Positions 52,142-63,905 of a stretch of DNA of 64,000 nt are shown here, in pieces; within the stretch, counting starts at the first letter, position 1, and every line of letters starts with the position of its first letter. Under the pieces are notes generated by a model that saw only the letters and a list, made by a program, of their open reading frames with translations, was not told the origin of the DNA and did no database searches. The stretch covers positions 25,885,757 to 25,949,756 of the forward strand of contig NC_067132.1 of assembly GCF_021347895.1 (NCBI RefSeq), given 5' to 3'. The translations under genes and the position numbers were made by a program. Source of the stretch: Acanthochromis polyacanthus (taxonomy: Eukaryota > Chordata > Actinopteri > Pomacentridae).

Positions 52142-55100
52142 GGAAACATAATTTTTTACCTTTTGTGGTGATTGTGTGGTTGGTTTCATTTCATGCTGCT
52201 GTTGCTGTGTTCCGAGTGGGTGTTCCAGTGAGAGATAACTCCCTACATGCAATGCCAATAAACTAGACTGCCCTGCCACGGAATTCTTTCGGAGGATCGT
52301 TTGTGCACCTCCTGTCTGACTGGTAATAGGCATCTGTGCTCCTTTCTGATGGATTACCTGGGCAGGTATCCAAAACCCCACTTTTCTCAGCTCAGGAGGC
52401 ACAAGCTGCTATCTTTTGAAGAGTTGAGCAATATAATAAAGACATTTTAGTCCAAGCAGTGCCTTTGTTTGGACATGATGTCTCTTTTCTTTTCTCTACT
52501 GATGTTTTCAATATTAAAGAAATAGCCTCTCTGATTATGGATTGATGTGTACTGCTTGGACCAACTGAGAAAATCAGTCTTTTATTGAAAATCCAAGTGA
52601 AGTTTTCTGTTTTTGCATGAGTTAAGAACATTTTCCGACCCATGAATGGCCCCTTATCAAAGCTCAGTGCATCTAATTATGAATTCATTATCAAGTGAAG
52701 CATGTTCTTCTGGAAATTTCTGACAAAGTTACGCCCTATACTTACAATGCCTTTTTTTGAGAGTGATTTGGGAACTTGGCGTCTTTACTTACTGGTTGGC
52801 ATTGGAAAGCATAAGTTGGTTGATTACCTCAAGTGACTTCATGCAACATTGCCTCCATTTACTAATCCAACAGGTTTACTTTAGATACCAAAGGAACATG
52901 GAAGCCAGAAGGAAATGTCAGAGCTTTTGTTGTCCTGTTTGTTGGTTTTCTTTCTATGCCTGCTGTCATTACAAAAAATATTTGGAGACACTAGTCCATT
53001 GAAGGAAATTAAGTGACCTGTGAATGCTTGGAAAGAACCTCAGTTACCTCTGTGCATGTTTTTTTAGTTTTCACTTGGCTGAATTCTCCAGAAGCGTTCT
53101 TCCGTGTTTGTATGTGCATGGTGGCACAGCATGGGAATGTGTGGTTTAAAAGTTAATGGTAAACCCCCTTAATGAAGAAAACAGTACAAAACACCTTAAT
53201 CAGCACACAAGGAAACTTCTCATACAATTAATAACAGAAAGTAACAGAAATAATGTGAATTTTTACAACATTGTTTTTTTCATTTGAACACAAGAAATAA
53301 GATACTAGAAATGCAAATGTAAACCAATTCATTTTTCAACAAACCACAAGTTTCAGATATATACCTCAGACTTTGTACCAAAAGGTACAGCAAAACGAGG
53401 AGAACTGATAAACAGTTAAACTGTGTGCAACAGTAACACGATCCATCTGTTGGTGCTGCTAAAGCTCACTGATAATGCCTTGTTAGTTAAATTGTCCACA
53501 TATAAACTGTGTGAAAATGCATGAATAAGAAAAAAGTTGTTGCTTTGTCTTGACCACGAGCACAAAATAGTCCTCTACCACTATTTTTGCATTGTGCTTT
53601 GCGTATATCTTAAACCAATTATATGGACATTAGAGACTTCCCAATGAAGTTTTTTTCTTTCTCTTGGTCCATTCCTAGTGCTTTATTATTTAGTATCTGC
53701 TAAAACCATTTGCATTGTACTGTAGTGACTAGGCTAGACGTACAGTAGCAGAGAGCGTTGAGTTTAATTAGTAGGGAAGCACCATGACGGTCTTCCACGA
53801 GGCTTAATGACATCCGTCCAGCCCAACTGTATTAAATTAAACTGGAATAAATTTGGCCAGTGTTCCTGCATTCCAGTGGCAAATGAAATAATTGTCTAAG
53901 TGGCTTATTTCATGTGCCAGTGTGATAATAGATGTTGGACCTAGCTTCCTATCATTACCTGTCTTTTTAAAACAGTAATCACTTCTGATTATTAGGGTAG
54001 AGCTTGAGTTAATTGATGAACCAAAGAGGTACTGAGGTAGATTTTATGACCTTTGGAGAGAGCCTGGCTAGCTGTTTATCCATTCATCCTGGTAGTCCTC
54101 TAGTTTGTTATTGTGCTAAGCTACGCTAGCCAACTGTCAGTCAAAGCCTTAAATTTATCATGCAGATATGACAACATCATTGATTCTTATATAACTCTTA
54201 GCAAGCAGGCCAGCAAAGCTTTCTCCAAGCACATTATGCATCTGCATTGTTTTCCCCAGCTTAGTCTTTCTTTTGTTGCCTCTCTTTTGCTAGTTCTTCT
54301 GCTGCACTGTTAACTCGCCGACTTCCCCAGTTGGCAGAAATATGTGTCATCGTCAGGCCTGTGGCGTGCGTGAAGCACAATAGGGATCAACTGACTGAAA
54401 TTCTGCTTGACGGTTCCAGTTTCATCCTGATGGCAGAGATGCTTCTCTGTCTTCAGAGATATCTTTCAGTTTGCTAGTGAGACTATAATGATATCCTCAA
54501 CACCATGCCATACCGCCTGCAGACATGTAAATGTTGAATGATGAATGGTTTTGTGAAGGCCTATTGTGTTTCTGTTTATGTCTCTTTGTCCAGCACCAGT
54601 GATACGCAGTCGAGCTGAAGTGGTTGCAGCGAAAGTAAATGACCGTGTCAAAGTTCTGCTCTGGAGACATGTAGATGTACACGCATTTTACTGACTAAAC
54701 TGTAGTTTAAAAGTAAATATGGAGATTAAAGGACTCATGATGACAGCTTCTCATCTGTTTGGAACATTTTGAGCTTTTGATAAAAAACTGATTCTGTCCA
54801 GACCTTTAAAATTCTTATCATAGTTTCCCGTAGAGGTTGACTCCTCAGTAAAAGAAGACGGTCGGTTGGGTGAGTATGTTCAGATAGTGGGTTTGTTTCC
54901 GTGTAGGTGACTCTTCCCTTCTGAATTTTTCTGTTGCTGTTGGACAGAAAGAAAGTGTTTTATGATTACATGTCTGTGTGTCAGCTTTCTCCATCCAAAC
55001 AACAGACACTGAACTTTGTTCATGTAAGCACGTTGCCCATTTTAGAACATCTTGGCTTTATCTGTGAGAAGAAAAATCCCATTAATATATAATTATCGTT

Positions 55101-55156
55101 CCTCGGAAGAGTGACTCAAAGAATTGGAATTGACTCGACATGTGTTTGTGTCTTAA

Positions 55157-58122
55157 TTACCACATGATTGGAAGGAGTTTCCGTGTGTTGCGATGGTTTG
55201 GATCCACACATATTTACCGGTATTTCCACTTGAGTACACTTGAGGAGAAACAGAAACAAAAGAAAGTTGCTAACTAGATACCATTTTGGGCTAACATTGA
55301 CAGCTGAGTTTGACTATCTGGAATTAAATGACATAATCTGTAATTATGCTGTGACCTGTCAGAGTTTCTAAGATATCTATAACATCATTCTGTTTAGTCA
55401 GTGTGACCGGAAATTGGTCATTTGCTTTTGACTTGTCAAAATATGAGTTGCAGATATCTCAAATGTCATTATGACTAGTCCAAACTGACTTCCGACTGGA
55501 TGTTGGCCCAGCAGAGCATTTGAACAATGTCATCAGAGGTAATGGTGGGTGCTGTGATGGATAAAATTGATAGAAAATGCTTTAAATTTGGACGAGCTTA
55601 TCAGCAAAGAGTTTGGAGAGATAAAGAACTTCATTTATTAGAGATCTGTGGTAGGAATTTACCAGAACTTTGGCTTCATGGTGGTGGTCAGATGGCTTCT
55701 TGTGTATCTATGGATATCATCACTGTCATTTTGCCCAAGTAAAGATGTCTGTAATTACAGGTCAGGATGTCTACATCATTCTCAGTAGTTACAACTTAAG
55801 TTAAGGTATCTACTGAGGACATCGATGTCTTTATCAAGGGGAATTAGAAGACATCTAGGACTACATCTATGACTAGTCCGAATTAAACTGCAGATATCTG
55901 AAACTGAAATTACAACTGGTCATATTTCAGATAATAGATAATTCTTTATGACTAGGAAGAACGGAATTAGGGATATATGCAATTTTTCCAGTCAAGCCAT
56001 CAAATGTTACAACAGCTTATCAAATGATTCAGCCTTAGTACCCATTATGTGATTTTTTTTTCAAACAAATTCCGCAAAATACTCGGGAATGTGGGAGGTG
56101 ATGACAGGAAATTGAAATCCAGGAAGTAGGTCTACCTGAAATGAAGTAGGGGCCATGAAGGGAAAAACACAAAGAAAATCATCATATTTCAGTCATACTG
56201 AGACACACACGAGACAGGAGAGGACAAAACAAGAAGTATATTCTTACACTGCATTAATGTTACAGAGTTCTGTGATCTCCTGCTTCTGGCACTGCACAGC
56301 CCCTCCTCTTCTTAGGATGGAGTTCACAGCATGAACTTTGGAGTAAGACGTACAGCAGCCTCGATGTCCTGCACAAACACAAGCAGGCACTGTCTGATTC
56401 AAACCAAACATTTTTTACCAGTCTATGTTCCGATATTTCAGATAACATTGTGGTAATAGTTGACACATGTAACTTCTGTATTGTCGTGGAGGTCGTTGTT
56501 CCAGCATGCATCACTTTGCTTGTTTTGGCTGTACAAAATAGCAATAAATTCCAAGAATATGAAGTGTGGTGTGACTTCTGGCAATTATTACCAGGCTCCA
56601 GACGCTGATTACAATATGCATTCTCCAAAAAGAACTCAGCTTGAAGGCTGAGTCAGACCAAGCTGAAAGCCCCAATCAATAATCCGAGCATTCTTTGCTC
56701 TATAATTTGCACAAAAACCTACACTAGCATTCAAAGTTTGGGGTCACCCACAGAATTTCATGTTTTCCATGAAAACTCACACTTTCATTAATGTGCTAAC
56801 ACAACTGCACAAGGGTTTTCTAATCATCAATGAGCCTTTCAACACCATTAGCTAACACAATGTAGCATTAGAACACAGGAGTGATGGTTGCTGGAAATGT
56901 TCCTCTGTACCCCTATGGAGATATTCATTAAAAATCAGCTGTTTCCAGCTAAAATAGTCATTTACCACATTAACAATGCCGAGACTGGATTTCTGATTCA
57001 TTTAATGTTCATTGAAACAAAGTTTTTCTTTCACAAATAAGGACATTTCTAAGTGATCCCAAACTTTAAAATTATTTTATGACTTGTGTTCATTCTTTAA
57101 TAATATTGAGTTTTAATGTATTTAAATCAGCTAAAAAATATCAATATTTTACAAATATTTGCAGTTTTTTTTTACAGCTTTTACAATTTTCTGACATTAC
57201 AGCATTCCACCATTTTTAATATGTTTTTCTTCCTTATTCTTTATTGTTTTTGCAGTTTTTTTTAATGCAACTGTTTTTTTTATAGTGCAGTGAACTGTGG
57301 ATTTATTCAAGCTTGTTTACCAAAATCAGCTATCAGCAACGAAAGTGACCCAAAACAGTGGATTTCCACTATAACCCCACTAGTGGGCTGATTAAGAGAA
57401 GTCTGCTGTACATATGTCAGATGTCTCCCTCAATTCATGCAGTAAAAGCAACTTATACACTTACTTTGACCATGTGTTGCAGACAAACACAGCATTGGTC
57501 CAACAACGATGCAATGTTGGACTGGTGAATAAATTGGTAAATACTATAAAAACACTTAATATACACCAGGTATCATTTGCATCATTTCCTTGCCATTAAT
57601 CACCAATTTTTGCTGGTTTGCGCCACAGCGCTAGAAAAAGGAGTTCGTCCAGTAATGTTTTAAACCAAAAACAGACTTGAATAGTAACTCCTTGTGTGGT
57701 GATCACCATGAGCAACATCTGACACATCCATCTTTTAGTGCAGCTTTAAACAAAGAAACAGACAGTCGAATTTATGGTAAACTGAGCTTTTAATGGCATC
57801 CAAGTGATAAATGAGCAAACTATGCATTGGCTAAAAAGTTGAAAATATGTCTCCAAACTTTTACAAGTCTTCTTTGTTTCTTGGGATCATCTTGCCCAAT
57901 ACTAAAGCCTCCTGCAGATCTATTACAATCATTTTGTAAATAAATGCAGGAGCAGATATTTGTACAAGACAGCACAAACAAAAGAATTTACACAGCATAC
58001 CTCAGTCTTTCAGTCTCAGCTGATTTGTAAACAACAGCTTACCTCCTGCCTGAGCGTGTTTTCTTGTGGCCATGATTGACAACCAGAGAAGAGCCAGCAT
58101 AAGGTTAACAAGCAGCCTCATT
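55157..58122 (-). pseudogene. CC chemokine gene (CCL27/CCL28-like), apparently disrupted
   Basis: CC chemokines are small secreted cytokines that act on G-protein-coupled receptors. Three exon-like blocks lie on the - strand. Exon 1 (58122-58043) encodes MRLLVNLMLALLWL, a signal-peptide-like start, with a perfect donor gtaagc. Exon 2 (56368-56248) has acceptor gtttgtgcag and encodes HRGCCTSYSK, then QEITELCNINAV, and donor gtaaga. Exon 3 (55238-55157) follows a long pyrimidine tract and cctcaag, and encodes VLKWKYR, a TAA stop (55216-55214), then ICVDPNHRNTRKLL. The CC pair, third Cys in CNINAVV and fourth Cys in ICVDP match the family, and exon 2 to exon 3 is in phase. Two defects are seen. 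Exon 1 ends in phase 2 while exon 2 needs phase 1, and the TAA removes the fourth cysteine. It is most like CCL27/28 by its AVVL and extra central Cys, but assignment within the CC group is tentative. Confidence 0.6.
56720..57069 (+). mobile_element. Tc1-type MITE, copy C
   Basis: It starts TACACTAGCATTCAAAGTTT then GGGGTCACCC, and it shares the GAACACAGGAGTGATGGTTG and ATCAGCTGTTTCCAGCTAAA blocks with copy B. The right end is decayed (AAGTGATCCCAAACTTTAAA). It lies between exon-like blocks 1 and 2 of the chemokine-like gene. Confidence 0.75.
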
Positions 58123-58617
58123 TCACCTGAGCTGAGGACTCCAGGGAATGGGTGTAAAGGTGAAGTTGCCAGTAATGTTTTACAGGAGACCCAGGGGATA
58201 CAGAGGGAGGGTCTAATGCTGCTTTTCTCTCTGCTTGTTATTTAGTTACCATGTTGCATAAACTCACAGCTTTAATACTGCAGAAATGTGGTCTATTCTG
58301 TGTGGCCCAAGCAGATAAAAAACTTTTATTTTAATAACATCACAGCTTCAAGTGGCCAAGTAAATCCTTTTATCTTCCGCTTCCTCCGCATTATCGCTGA
58401 GCTGACCTCAATTTTCTGTCCAAGGAAACATGGTTGAGATCGAAGGTCATTCTTCCTCTCTTGGCACTTTGTGTGATTTGCAGATAAGTAACATTACAAC
58501 TCCAGATTACAGGTCTTACGTCAAGGCCTCTTGTTATTTGTCACAAACTGCTGAAGTTTCCTGTTTTTGAACAGCTTTGACTCGTATAACTTGTTCGTTG
58601 TTCAGTCTACTCTAAAA

Positions 58618-58958
58618 TACTGTACCGTTCAAAAGTTTGGGGCCCACTTAGAAATGTCCTAATTTATGAAAGAGAGGCAGTTTTTTTCAATGAAGACAAC
58701 AGTAAATGAATCAGAAATCCAGTCTAGATATTGTTAATGTGGTAAATGACTATTATTTTTACTGGAATATCTCCATAGGGGTACAGAGGAACATTTCCAG
58801 CAACCATCACTCCTGTACTCTAATGCTACATTGTGCTAGCTAATGGTGATGATTAGAAAACCCTTATGCAGTTATGTTAGCACATGAATAAAAGTGTGAG
58901 TTTTCATGGAAAACATGAAATTGTCTGAGTGACCCCAAACCTTTGAACGGTAATGTAT
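58618..58958 (-). mobile_element. Tc1-type MITE, copy D (complete, inverted)
   Basis: The left end is TACTGTACCGTTCAAAAGTT and the right end is GACCCCAAACCTTTGAACGG then TAATGTA. Internal blocks are the reverse complement of copies B and C. Confidence 0.8.
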
Positions 58959-58969
58959 ATTATCATGAC

Positions 58970-59215
58970 AGATGACAAACACCTGAATCTTGAGTCTTTT
59001 TCATGAGATTAGCAACCTAGATTTCTTAATTTACCTGATATTTAAGGTCTTAAGGGAGCAAACAATAATGATTTAGTCTTGTTGTCGTTGCTTGAGTATT
59101 GCAATTGATCTGATTCAGACAAATGAATGGATACTTTATCGATCCAGAGGGAAATTCAAGCACCAAGTAGCTTCAAAATAAAGATGATTAACAAACTAGG
59201 TGCACAGAAAATAAA
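58970..59215. repeat. Retroposon tail (GATCCAGAGGGAAATTCAAG type), copy 2
   Basis: It shares CTTGAGTCTTTTTCATGAGA-like upstream wording, ATCGATCCAGAGGGAAATTC and AAGTAGCTTCAAAATAAA with copy 1 at 38800-39010. It sits between two MITE fragments. Confidence 0.6.
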
Positions 59216-59222
59216 TTATGTT

Positions 59223-59301
59223 AGCAGCTGAATAAAAGTGTGAGTTTTCATGGAAAACATGAAATTGTCTGAGTGACCCCAAACTTTTGAACAGCAGTGT
59301 T
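59223..59301 (-). mobile_element. Tc1-type MITE, copy E (terminal fragment)
   Basis: The sequence GTGAGTTTTCATGGAAAACA then GAAATTGTCTGAGTGACCCC and TTTTGAACAGCAGTG matches the end of copy D nearly base for base. Confidence 0.75.
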
Positions 59302-60309
59302 TATGTTTTTTTTATGGCTGCCACATTCGAGCAACTTAAAATGTTCTTGCCATGTTGTGCACCTTGTTATGAATGGTTGGTATCTTTAGAAGGTTTGGGA
59401 CCTCCACATGAAGTTTATGATAAAGATCAGCAGGTTGGGAAGCACATATGAGTGAGTCAGTGAGGTTTAAAGCTGTTAGCTAAGTTGTAATTTTGACCAC
59501 TTTGAATCGAAACAACTTTAGCATTTTTTTTGTGTCATTTTTACTCTATTTTTGGTCTCCACCACCAAAAAAAAATATTAAAATGGATGACAAAAAAGCT
59601 CCTCAGAACAAAATGCCACTCCATCAATGCTTTTCACAAACAGTATAATTAAGTATAGCTTGTAGTCACTTTTTCACTGCTTCTGTCAAAAATAGGGCCA
59701 GTAAGTAAAAATAAAGAGTTGAAAAAAACAAAAAAATAAATCAAAAATGGTACGCCAGAGACTGCATTGCTGTTTTAGCTTTCTGTAATGTCATTTTTGG
59801 AACAGATTCAAATGTTTTCTTTCACTAAAACCTGCACATTAGCTACGAACAGGTTCTGTGAATCAATGAACTATATGCCATGATTGTAAAATTGACAAAA
59901 ATCTGTGCACTTTTTAAACAAAAAAAACAAATGAGCACAAAACCTAGTTGTGCAAGGAAATTATTGAACAAACTCATGCTTAACAAACAAAGTTAATAGA
60001 ACTGTGTATATCTTGTAGTTTTTGGGATATGCTCATTTTTGACAGTTCAGAGGTGTTTTTTAGGGTCTGAAATGATTACTGCAACAATGTGAATGACTTT
60101 AGCTTTGTTTTATCTGTAGAGGGAGTGGTATTAGAAGCTATTTGATCCATTGTTAATGGAACAATATAGATTAGTGCAGGTTTTCAAGTTTAAGTGAAAC
60201 ATTAAGTGAGTGCAGTTTGATGTGGCCCACAGTGTGAAACATTCCTTCCTAGATAAGATAATGAATGCTTGTCCACAGAAGATAAAAGCACTGCCACTGA
60301 TTACAAAAA

Positions 60310-60450
60310 CGGATTAGTTTCAGGCTGCACAGTGGATGGTGGTTAGCACTTACAGCTAGAAGAACCGTGATTCTCTGGCTGTGAAAATGACATAGTGTCA
60401 TTGCTACTTAGCTTTATGAGGATTAAGCAGTGTATAGACAATGGATGACT
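60310..60450 (+). repeat. Internally deleted teleost retroposon copy
   Basis: It has the characteristic start (GGCTGCACAGTGGATGGTGG then TTAGCACTTACAGC) and end (AGGATTAAGCAGTGTATAGA then CAATGGATGAC), but most of the body seen at 43480-43795 is missing. Confidence 0.6.
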
Positions 60451-61129
60451 TTCTCTAAATGACTTCAACCTGCATAATCATCACGAAACCTGAAGATGAA
60501 AGGTTTTTCACCCGCATGATACTACGCTCTAATCTCTCTTCTGTTCTTCCTCCTAGAGTTGCATCACCAACGAGGAAGTGGCACACCTTGCCGCTGTAAA
60601 CAAAAGTGCGCATGCATGACCGCCGCCTTTCACAATCTGCTGCTATTTTTAGCACCTCCAGGATGTCTTATATATTGGGGTTGAAGCTCAGAGCGGCATC
60701 GTTTAGATAAGAGCGTCGAGTTTTCTTCTCATTCGCTGCGTACAAGTCTGTAGCAAACATGAAGAGTTTTGTTTTATTCACGTTTTCAGCTCCACACACT
60801 GAAGTTTAATGATACAGAACACGTCCAAAATGCCAACTATTGTGACTTCAATGATGAAATACCTTTAAAGCCCACCTTTTCAGCCTTTAAGTGAAGCTTT
60901 GAAGTTCGAATCCGGCTTCTTCTAACTGCAAATTCAACTCTCTGCAAGAAAGCACTTCTTTAGATTTCAAATTTGTGGCCAGTTAATCAACATAACAATT
61001 TATGGCAAACAGCTGTATCTTTTCTTTTTCTACCTTCTGCTCATTCTGTTTATGGATTTTTACGTCAGAATCACTGGTGGTTTTCCAAAGAGTCTGCCAA
61101 GCTGTGACAGCTCTTCCCAGGCCGACTTG

Positions 61130-62400
61130 TTCCGTCTGTCTGTTGATTTTTGTGGTTCTGTGGTCATTTGTTTTTCCTTGTAGCCATTCTGCAACTCTGT
61201 GGTTCTTTTGTGAGTCTTTGTAGTTGTTTTGTGTGTCTTTGTGGTCATTCTATGTCTCCTTTTGGGGCATTTTATCTGTCTCTTTATGCTTGCATTTTTC
61301 TTTCTCGCTGTTTTGTGTCGTTTGGTGATCGTTTTGTGCCTGTGTAGTTGTTTTGCATGTAATTGCAGTCATTTTGTGTTTCTTTGTGATCATATTGTGT
61401 CTCTTTGTGGTCATTTTGTGTCTCTGTAGTTGAGATGTGTGGCTTTGCAATTGTACTATGTCTCTTTTTGGGGTATTTTGTGTGTCATTGTGGTTATTTT
61501 GTGTCCCTTTATGAGCATTGTGTGTCCCTTTATGGTCATTTTGTGTCTCTTTGGGGTCATTTTGTTTTTGTGTATTTGTTTTGTGTCTCTTTCTGGTTGT
61601 TTTGTGTGTCATTGTGCTCATGTTGTGTCATTTTATGAACATCATGTGACTTTTTGTGGTTTTTGTGTCTCTGTAGTTGAGATATGTGTCTCTTCAGTTG
61701 TTTTGTGTCTCTTTCTGGCTGTTTTGTGTGTCACTGTGATCACTTAGTGTCACTTTATGAACATCATGTGTCTCTGTAACCGTTTTGGTTTGTCTCTGTG
61801 GTTTTTTGTATGTTGTTGTGGCCATTCTGTGTCTTTTTGTGGTCCTTTTCTCATGTCCCTCTTCAACTTTATTTGCTGTTTTGTGTCTCTTTGTGCTCAT
61901 TTTGTGTCTCTGTAGCAGACTTGTGTTTCTTTGCAGTTATTTTGTGTGCCAGTGTCGAGTTTAAGGTCATTTTGTGTGTCACTATGATCATTTTCTCGCT
62001 GCACTCTTCGTAGTTTTGTGTCTCTTCGTAGTTGTTAAGCACATCTTTGTGTTTCTCTTTTTGTTTCTCTGTGGTTGATGTGTGAGTCTCTGGAGCTGTT
62101 TTGTGTCTTTGCTGCTTTCCATTCAGTCGTTTTGTGTATCGTTATTGTCATTTTGCATCTGCGTCGTTGCTTTGTGTCTCTTTTGCCGTCTACAGTGTTC
62201 TTTGCTATCATTTTGAGTCTCCGTGTTTCATTTCTGTGTCTTCATAGTTGTGTTTATGTCTCTTTGCCATAGGCGTCAGTTTAGGGGGGATGGTGGGGAT
62301 GTGTCCCCCCCACTTTTAAAAACAAACTGACGCCCTTGCTCTTTGCAGTTATTTTGCGTGTCTTTGTGGTTATTTTGATTCTTTTAAATCTGAGCTTGTC
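61130..62400. repeat. Degenerate minisatellite, TTTTGTGTCTCTTTGTGG-type units (block 1)
   Basis: Dozens of units of about 20-24 bp with the core TTTTGTGTCTC, joined by TTTGTGGTCA, TGTAGTTG or TTTATGAGCA, run for about 1.3 kb. The strong strand asymmetry (G and T on +, A and C on -) leaves long open frames in both directions, such as 61250-61621 and 61430-61747, which are by-products and not genes. A short inverted-repeat element is inserted at 62273-62334. Confidence 0.85.
62273..62334. mobile_element. Tiny inverted-repeat element inside the minisatellite
   Basis: AGGCGTCAGTTTA at the left and AAACTGACGCCC at the right are inverted repeats about 60 bp apart, enclosing GGGGATGTGTCCCCCCCAC. 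It resembles the GTCCCCCCCAC-type dispersed repeat of fish and could fold into a hairpin. Confidence 0.5.
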
Positions 62401-63174
62401 TTTCATGTTGAATCTTTTGCTTTTGAGGTCTGAAAAAACAAAACATGCTTCGTACTGACCACCTGAACAAACATTCTGGGGAAAGAAAAGTTGTAGGAAA
62501 AACTTTTTATTTGATTATAGCTTTCGATTTTGTCCAAGCAAACACTCCTTGGTGACTCGTTATTGCATTCCAACACATGTGTGGAACATGATGAACAATG
62601 CTGAAGTGACTTCAAAAGGAAGGAAGGAATGTTTCATCAGCGGCTGAAGGCCATGAAGAATGTCTCCTATTGGAATTCCTTCGGCCAACATGATTAAAGT
62701 CTGTAGATTATCTTCTTATCCTGATTGATTGTGAACCAAACTAATCTACTGTGTTTCAATAAAAACTTGTCATGCTGCAATAAAACCATTGAGTGCTTTT
62801 ATTTAGCTTTGGTTTTATCTTAAAGTTCAGAATAGTGCGTCACAGGTCTTTCATAAAAATGCAGCTGACATGTAATAGTGTGATAACGAACCTCACCTCA
62901 AGACTGGGATTTTAATTGCTTCTGTAATCGGAGTTGCTTCCGTCGAGCATTTGTTCTGCAAACAATAGATGTAGTCCACTGGAAGCCTTCACGGCCTTCG
63001 AATTGTTGCCTCATTTCATGAACTGTGTGCCAAAACTTACAAATTTAGAAAAAAGTGAACACATTTTTGGGCAAATAAGTTCCTTACACAATAATTTTCT
63101 AGAATTTAGCATGATTAGCTTGTCTATAACAACAAAAGTAACAGAAAATATGCCACCTCTTTTAAGTTATTTAT

Positions 63175-63740
63175 TCATGGTTGTTTTGTGTCTCTTTGCA
63201 GACATTCTGTGTCTCTGTAGTAGACTTGTGTGTTTTTGAATTTGATTTGTGTCATTGTGTGTCTCCTTGTACCCATTTTGTGTCTGTGGTTCAATATGTG
63301 AGTCTTTTGAGTTGTTTTGTGATCTTTCTCTCTGGATCCTTCATAGTTTTGTGTCTTTGTAGTTGTTATGCATGTTTTTGTGGTTATTTTGTAACTCTTT
63401 GACTTGACCCTGTGTGTTTTTGCAGTTGTTTTGTGTCTGTGAATTTAATTTTTTGTGGTTTTGTGTCTCTTTATAATCATTTTTGTTGTTTATTTTAGTT
63501 ATGTGTCTCTGTAGTTGGTTTTTAAGTCTCTTTGTGGTTGTCTTGTGTGTCACTGCGGCAGTTTTGGTTCTCTTGTGGTCATTTTGTTTCAGTGGTTGAC
63601 TTGTGTCTCTTTGTGGCCATTTTGTGTGTTTTCTTGGTCCTTTCCTCCCCATGAAACATTGCAGGGGGTTTTCTTGTAGTTATTTTGTGTCTCTTGTTTT
63701 TTTATTCTCTTTGTGGTTGCTTTGTGTTTCATTGCGGTTT
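63175..63740. repeat. Degenerate minisatellite, same unit (block 2)
   Basis: This is the same TTTTGTGTCTCTTTG core as block 1, after an unrelated stretch of about 0.8 kb (62400-63170). Units are TTGTTTTGTGTC, TTTGTGGTTATTTTGT and variants. The 103-codon - strand frame at 63341-63652 is a by-product. Confidence 0.8.
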
Positions 63741-63744
63741 AAAT

Positions 63745-63905
63745 GGATAAGCTTGACATTTTACCAATAATTACAATCCATAATCACAAAGTGAAAACAT
63801 AGTTTTAGAATTTTTTCCAAATTTGTTAAAAATCAACAACCCAAATCTGTCATTTGCAAATGTAATCAAAGTGTCTGAATCCTGTTTATGTTGGTTGCCT
63901 TCCTC
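63745..63905. mobile_element. Tc1/mariner internal fragment
   Basis: AATCACAAAGTGAAAACATA, TTTTTTCCAAATTTGTTAAA and GTGTCTGAATCCTG are landmarks of the non-coding 5' part of a common fish Tc1-like element. Neither terminal repeat is visible in the window. Confidence 0.5.

Larger units (their letters stand above)
50086..55156. other. Intergenic region with a few repeat relics
   Basis: No gene was recognised. It contains a diverged teleost retroposon (51540-51790) and an unidentified open frame (51845-52141). The rest (52150-55150) is AT-rich sequence in which I see nothing I can name. Single open frames at 52757 and 54113 have no family signature. Confidence 0.55.
58123..61130. other. Intergenic region rich in MITE and retroposon fragments
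   Basis: Upstream of the chemokine-like block, the region holds MITE copies D and E, a LINE-tail copy (58970-59215) and a shortened teleost retroposon (60310-60450). No gene was recognised. The - strand open frame at 60455-60655 has no family signature. Confidence 0.6.

Noticed and set aside
54466..54682. Possible third exon of the chemokine-like gene
   Set aside because: Basic C-terminus-like wording is present, but no AVV and no cysteine-proline motif in the right phase. The block at 55238-55157 fits better.
55527..55742. 71-codon + strand open frame
   Set aside because: No recognisable family. It lies between exons 2 and 3 of the - strand chemokine-like gene, with no splice or promoter context.
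56050..56147. Alternative third exon of the chemokine-like gene
   Set aside because: A good acceptor exists on the - strand, but the frame lacks the ICxxP motif, so 55238-55157 was preferred.
61250..61621. 123-codon - strand repeat-rich frame
   Set aside because: It is a by-product of the TTTTGTGTCTC minisatellite. Units do not keep a constant frame.
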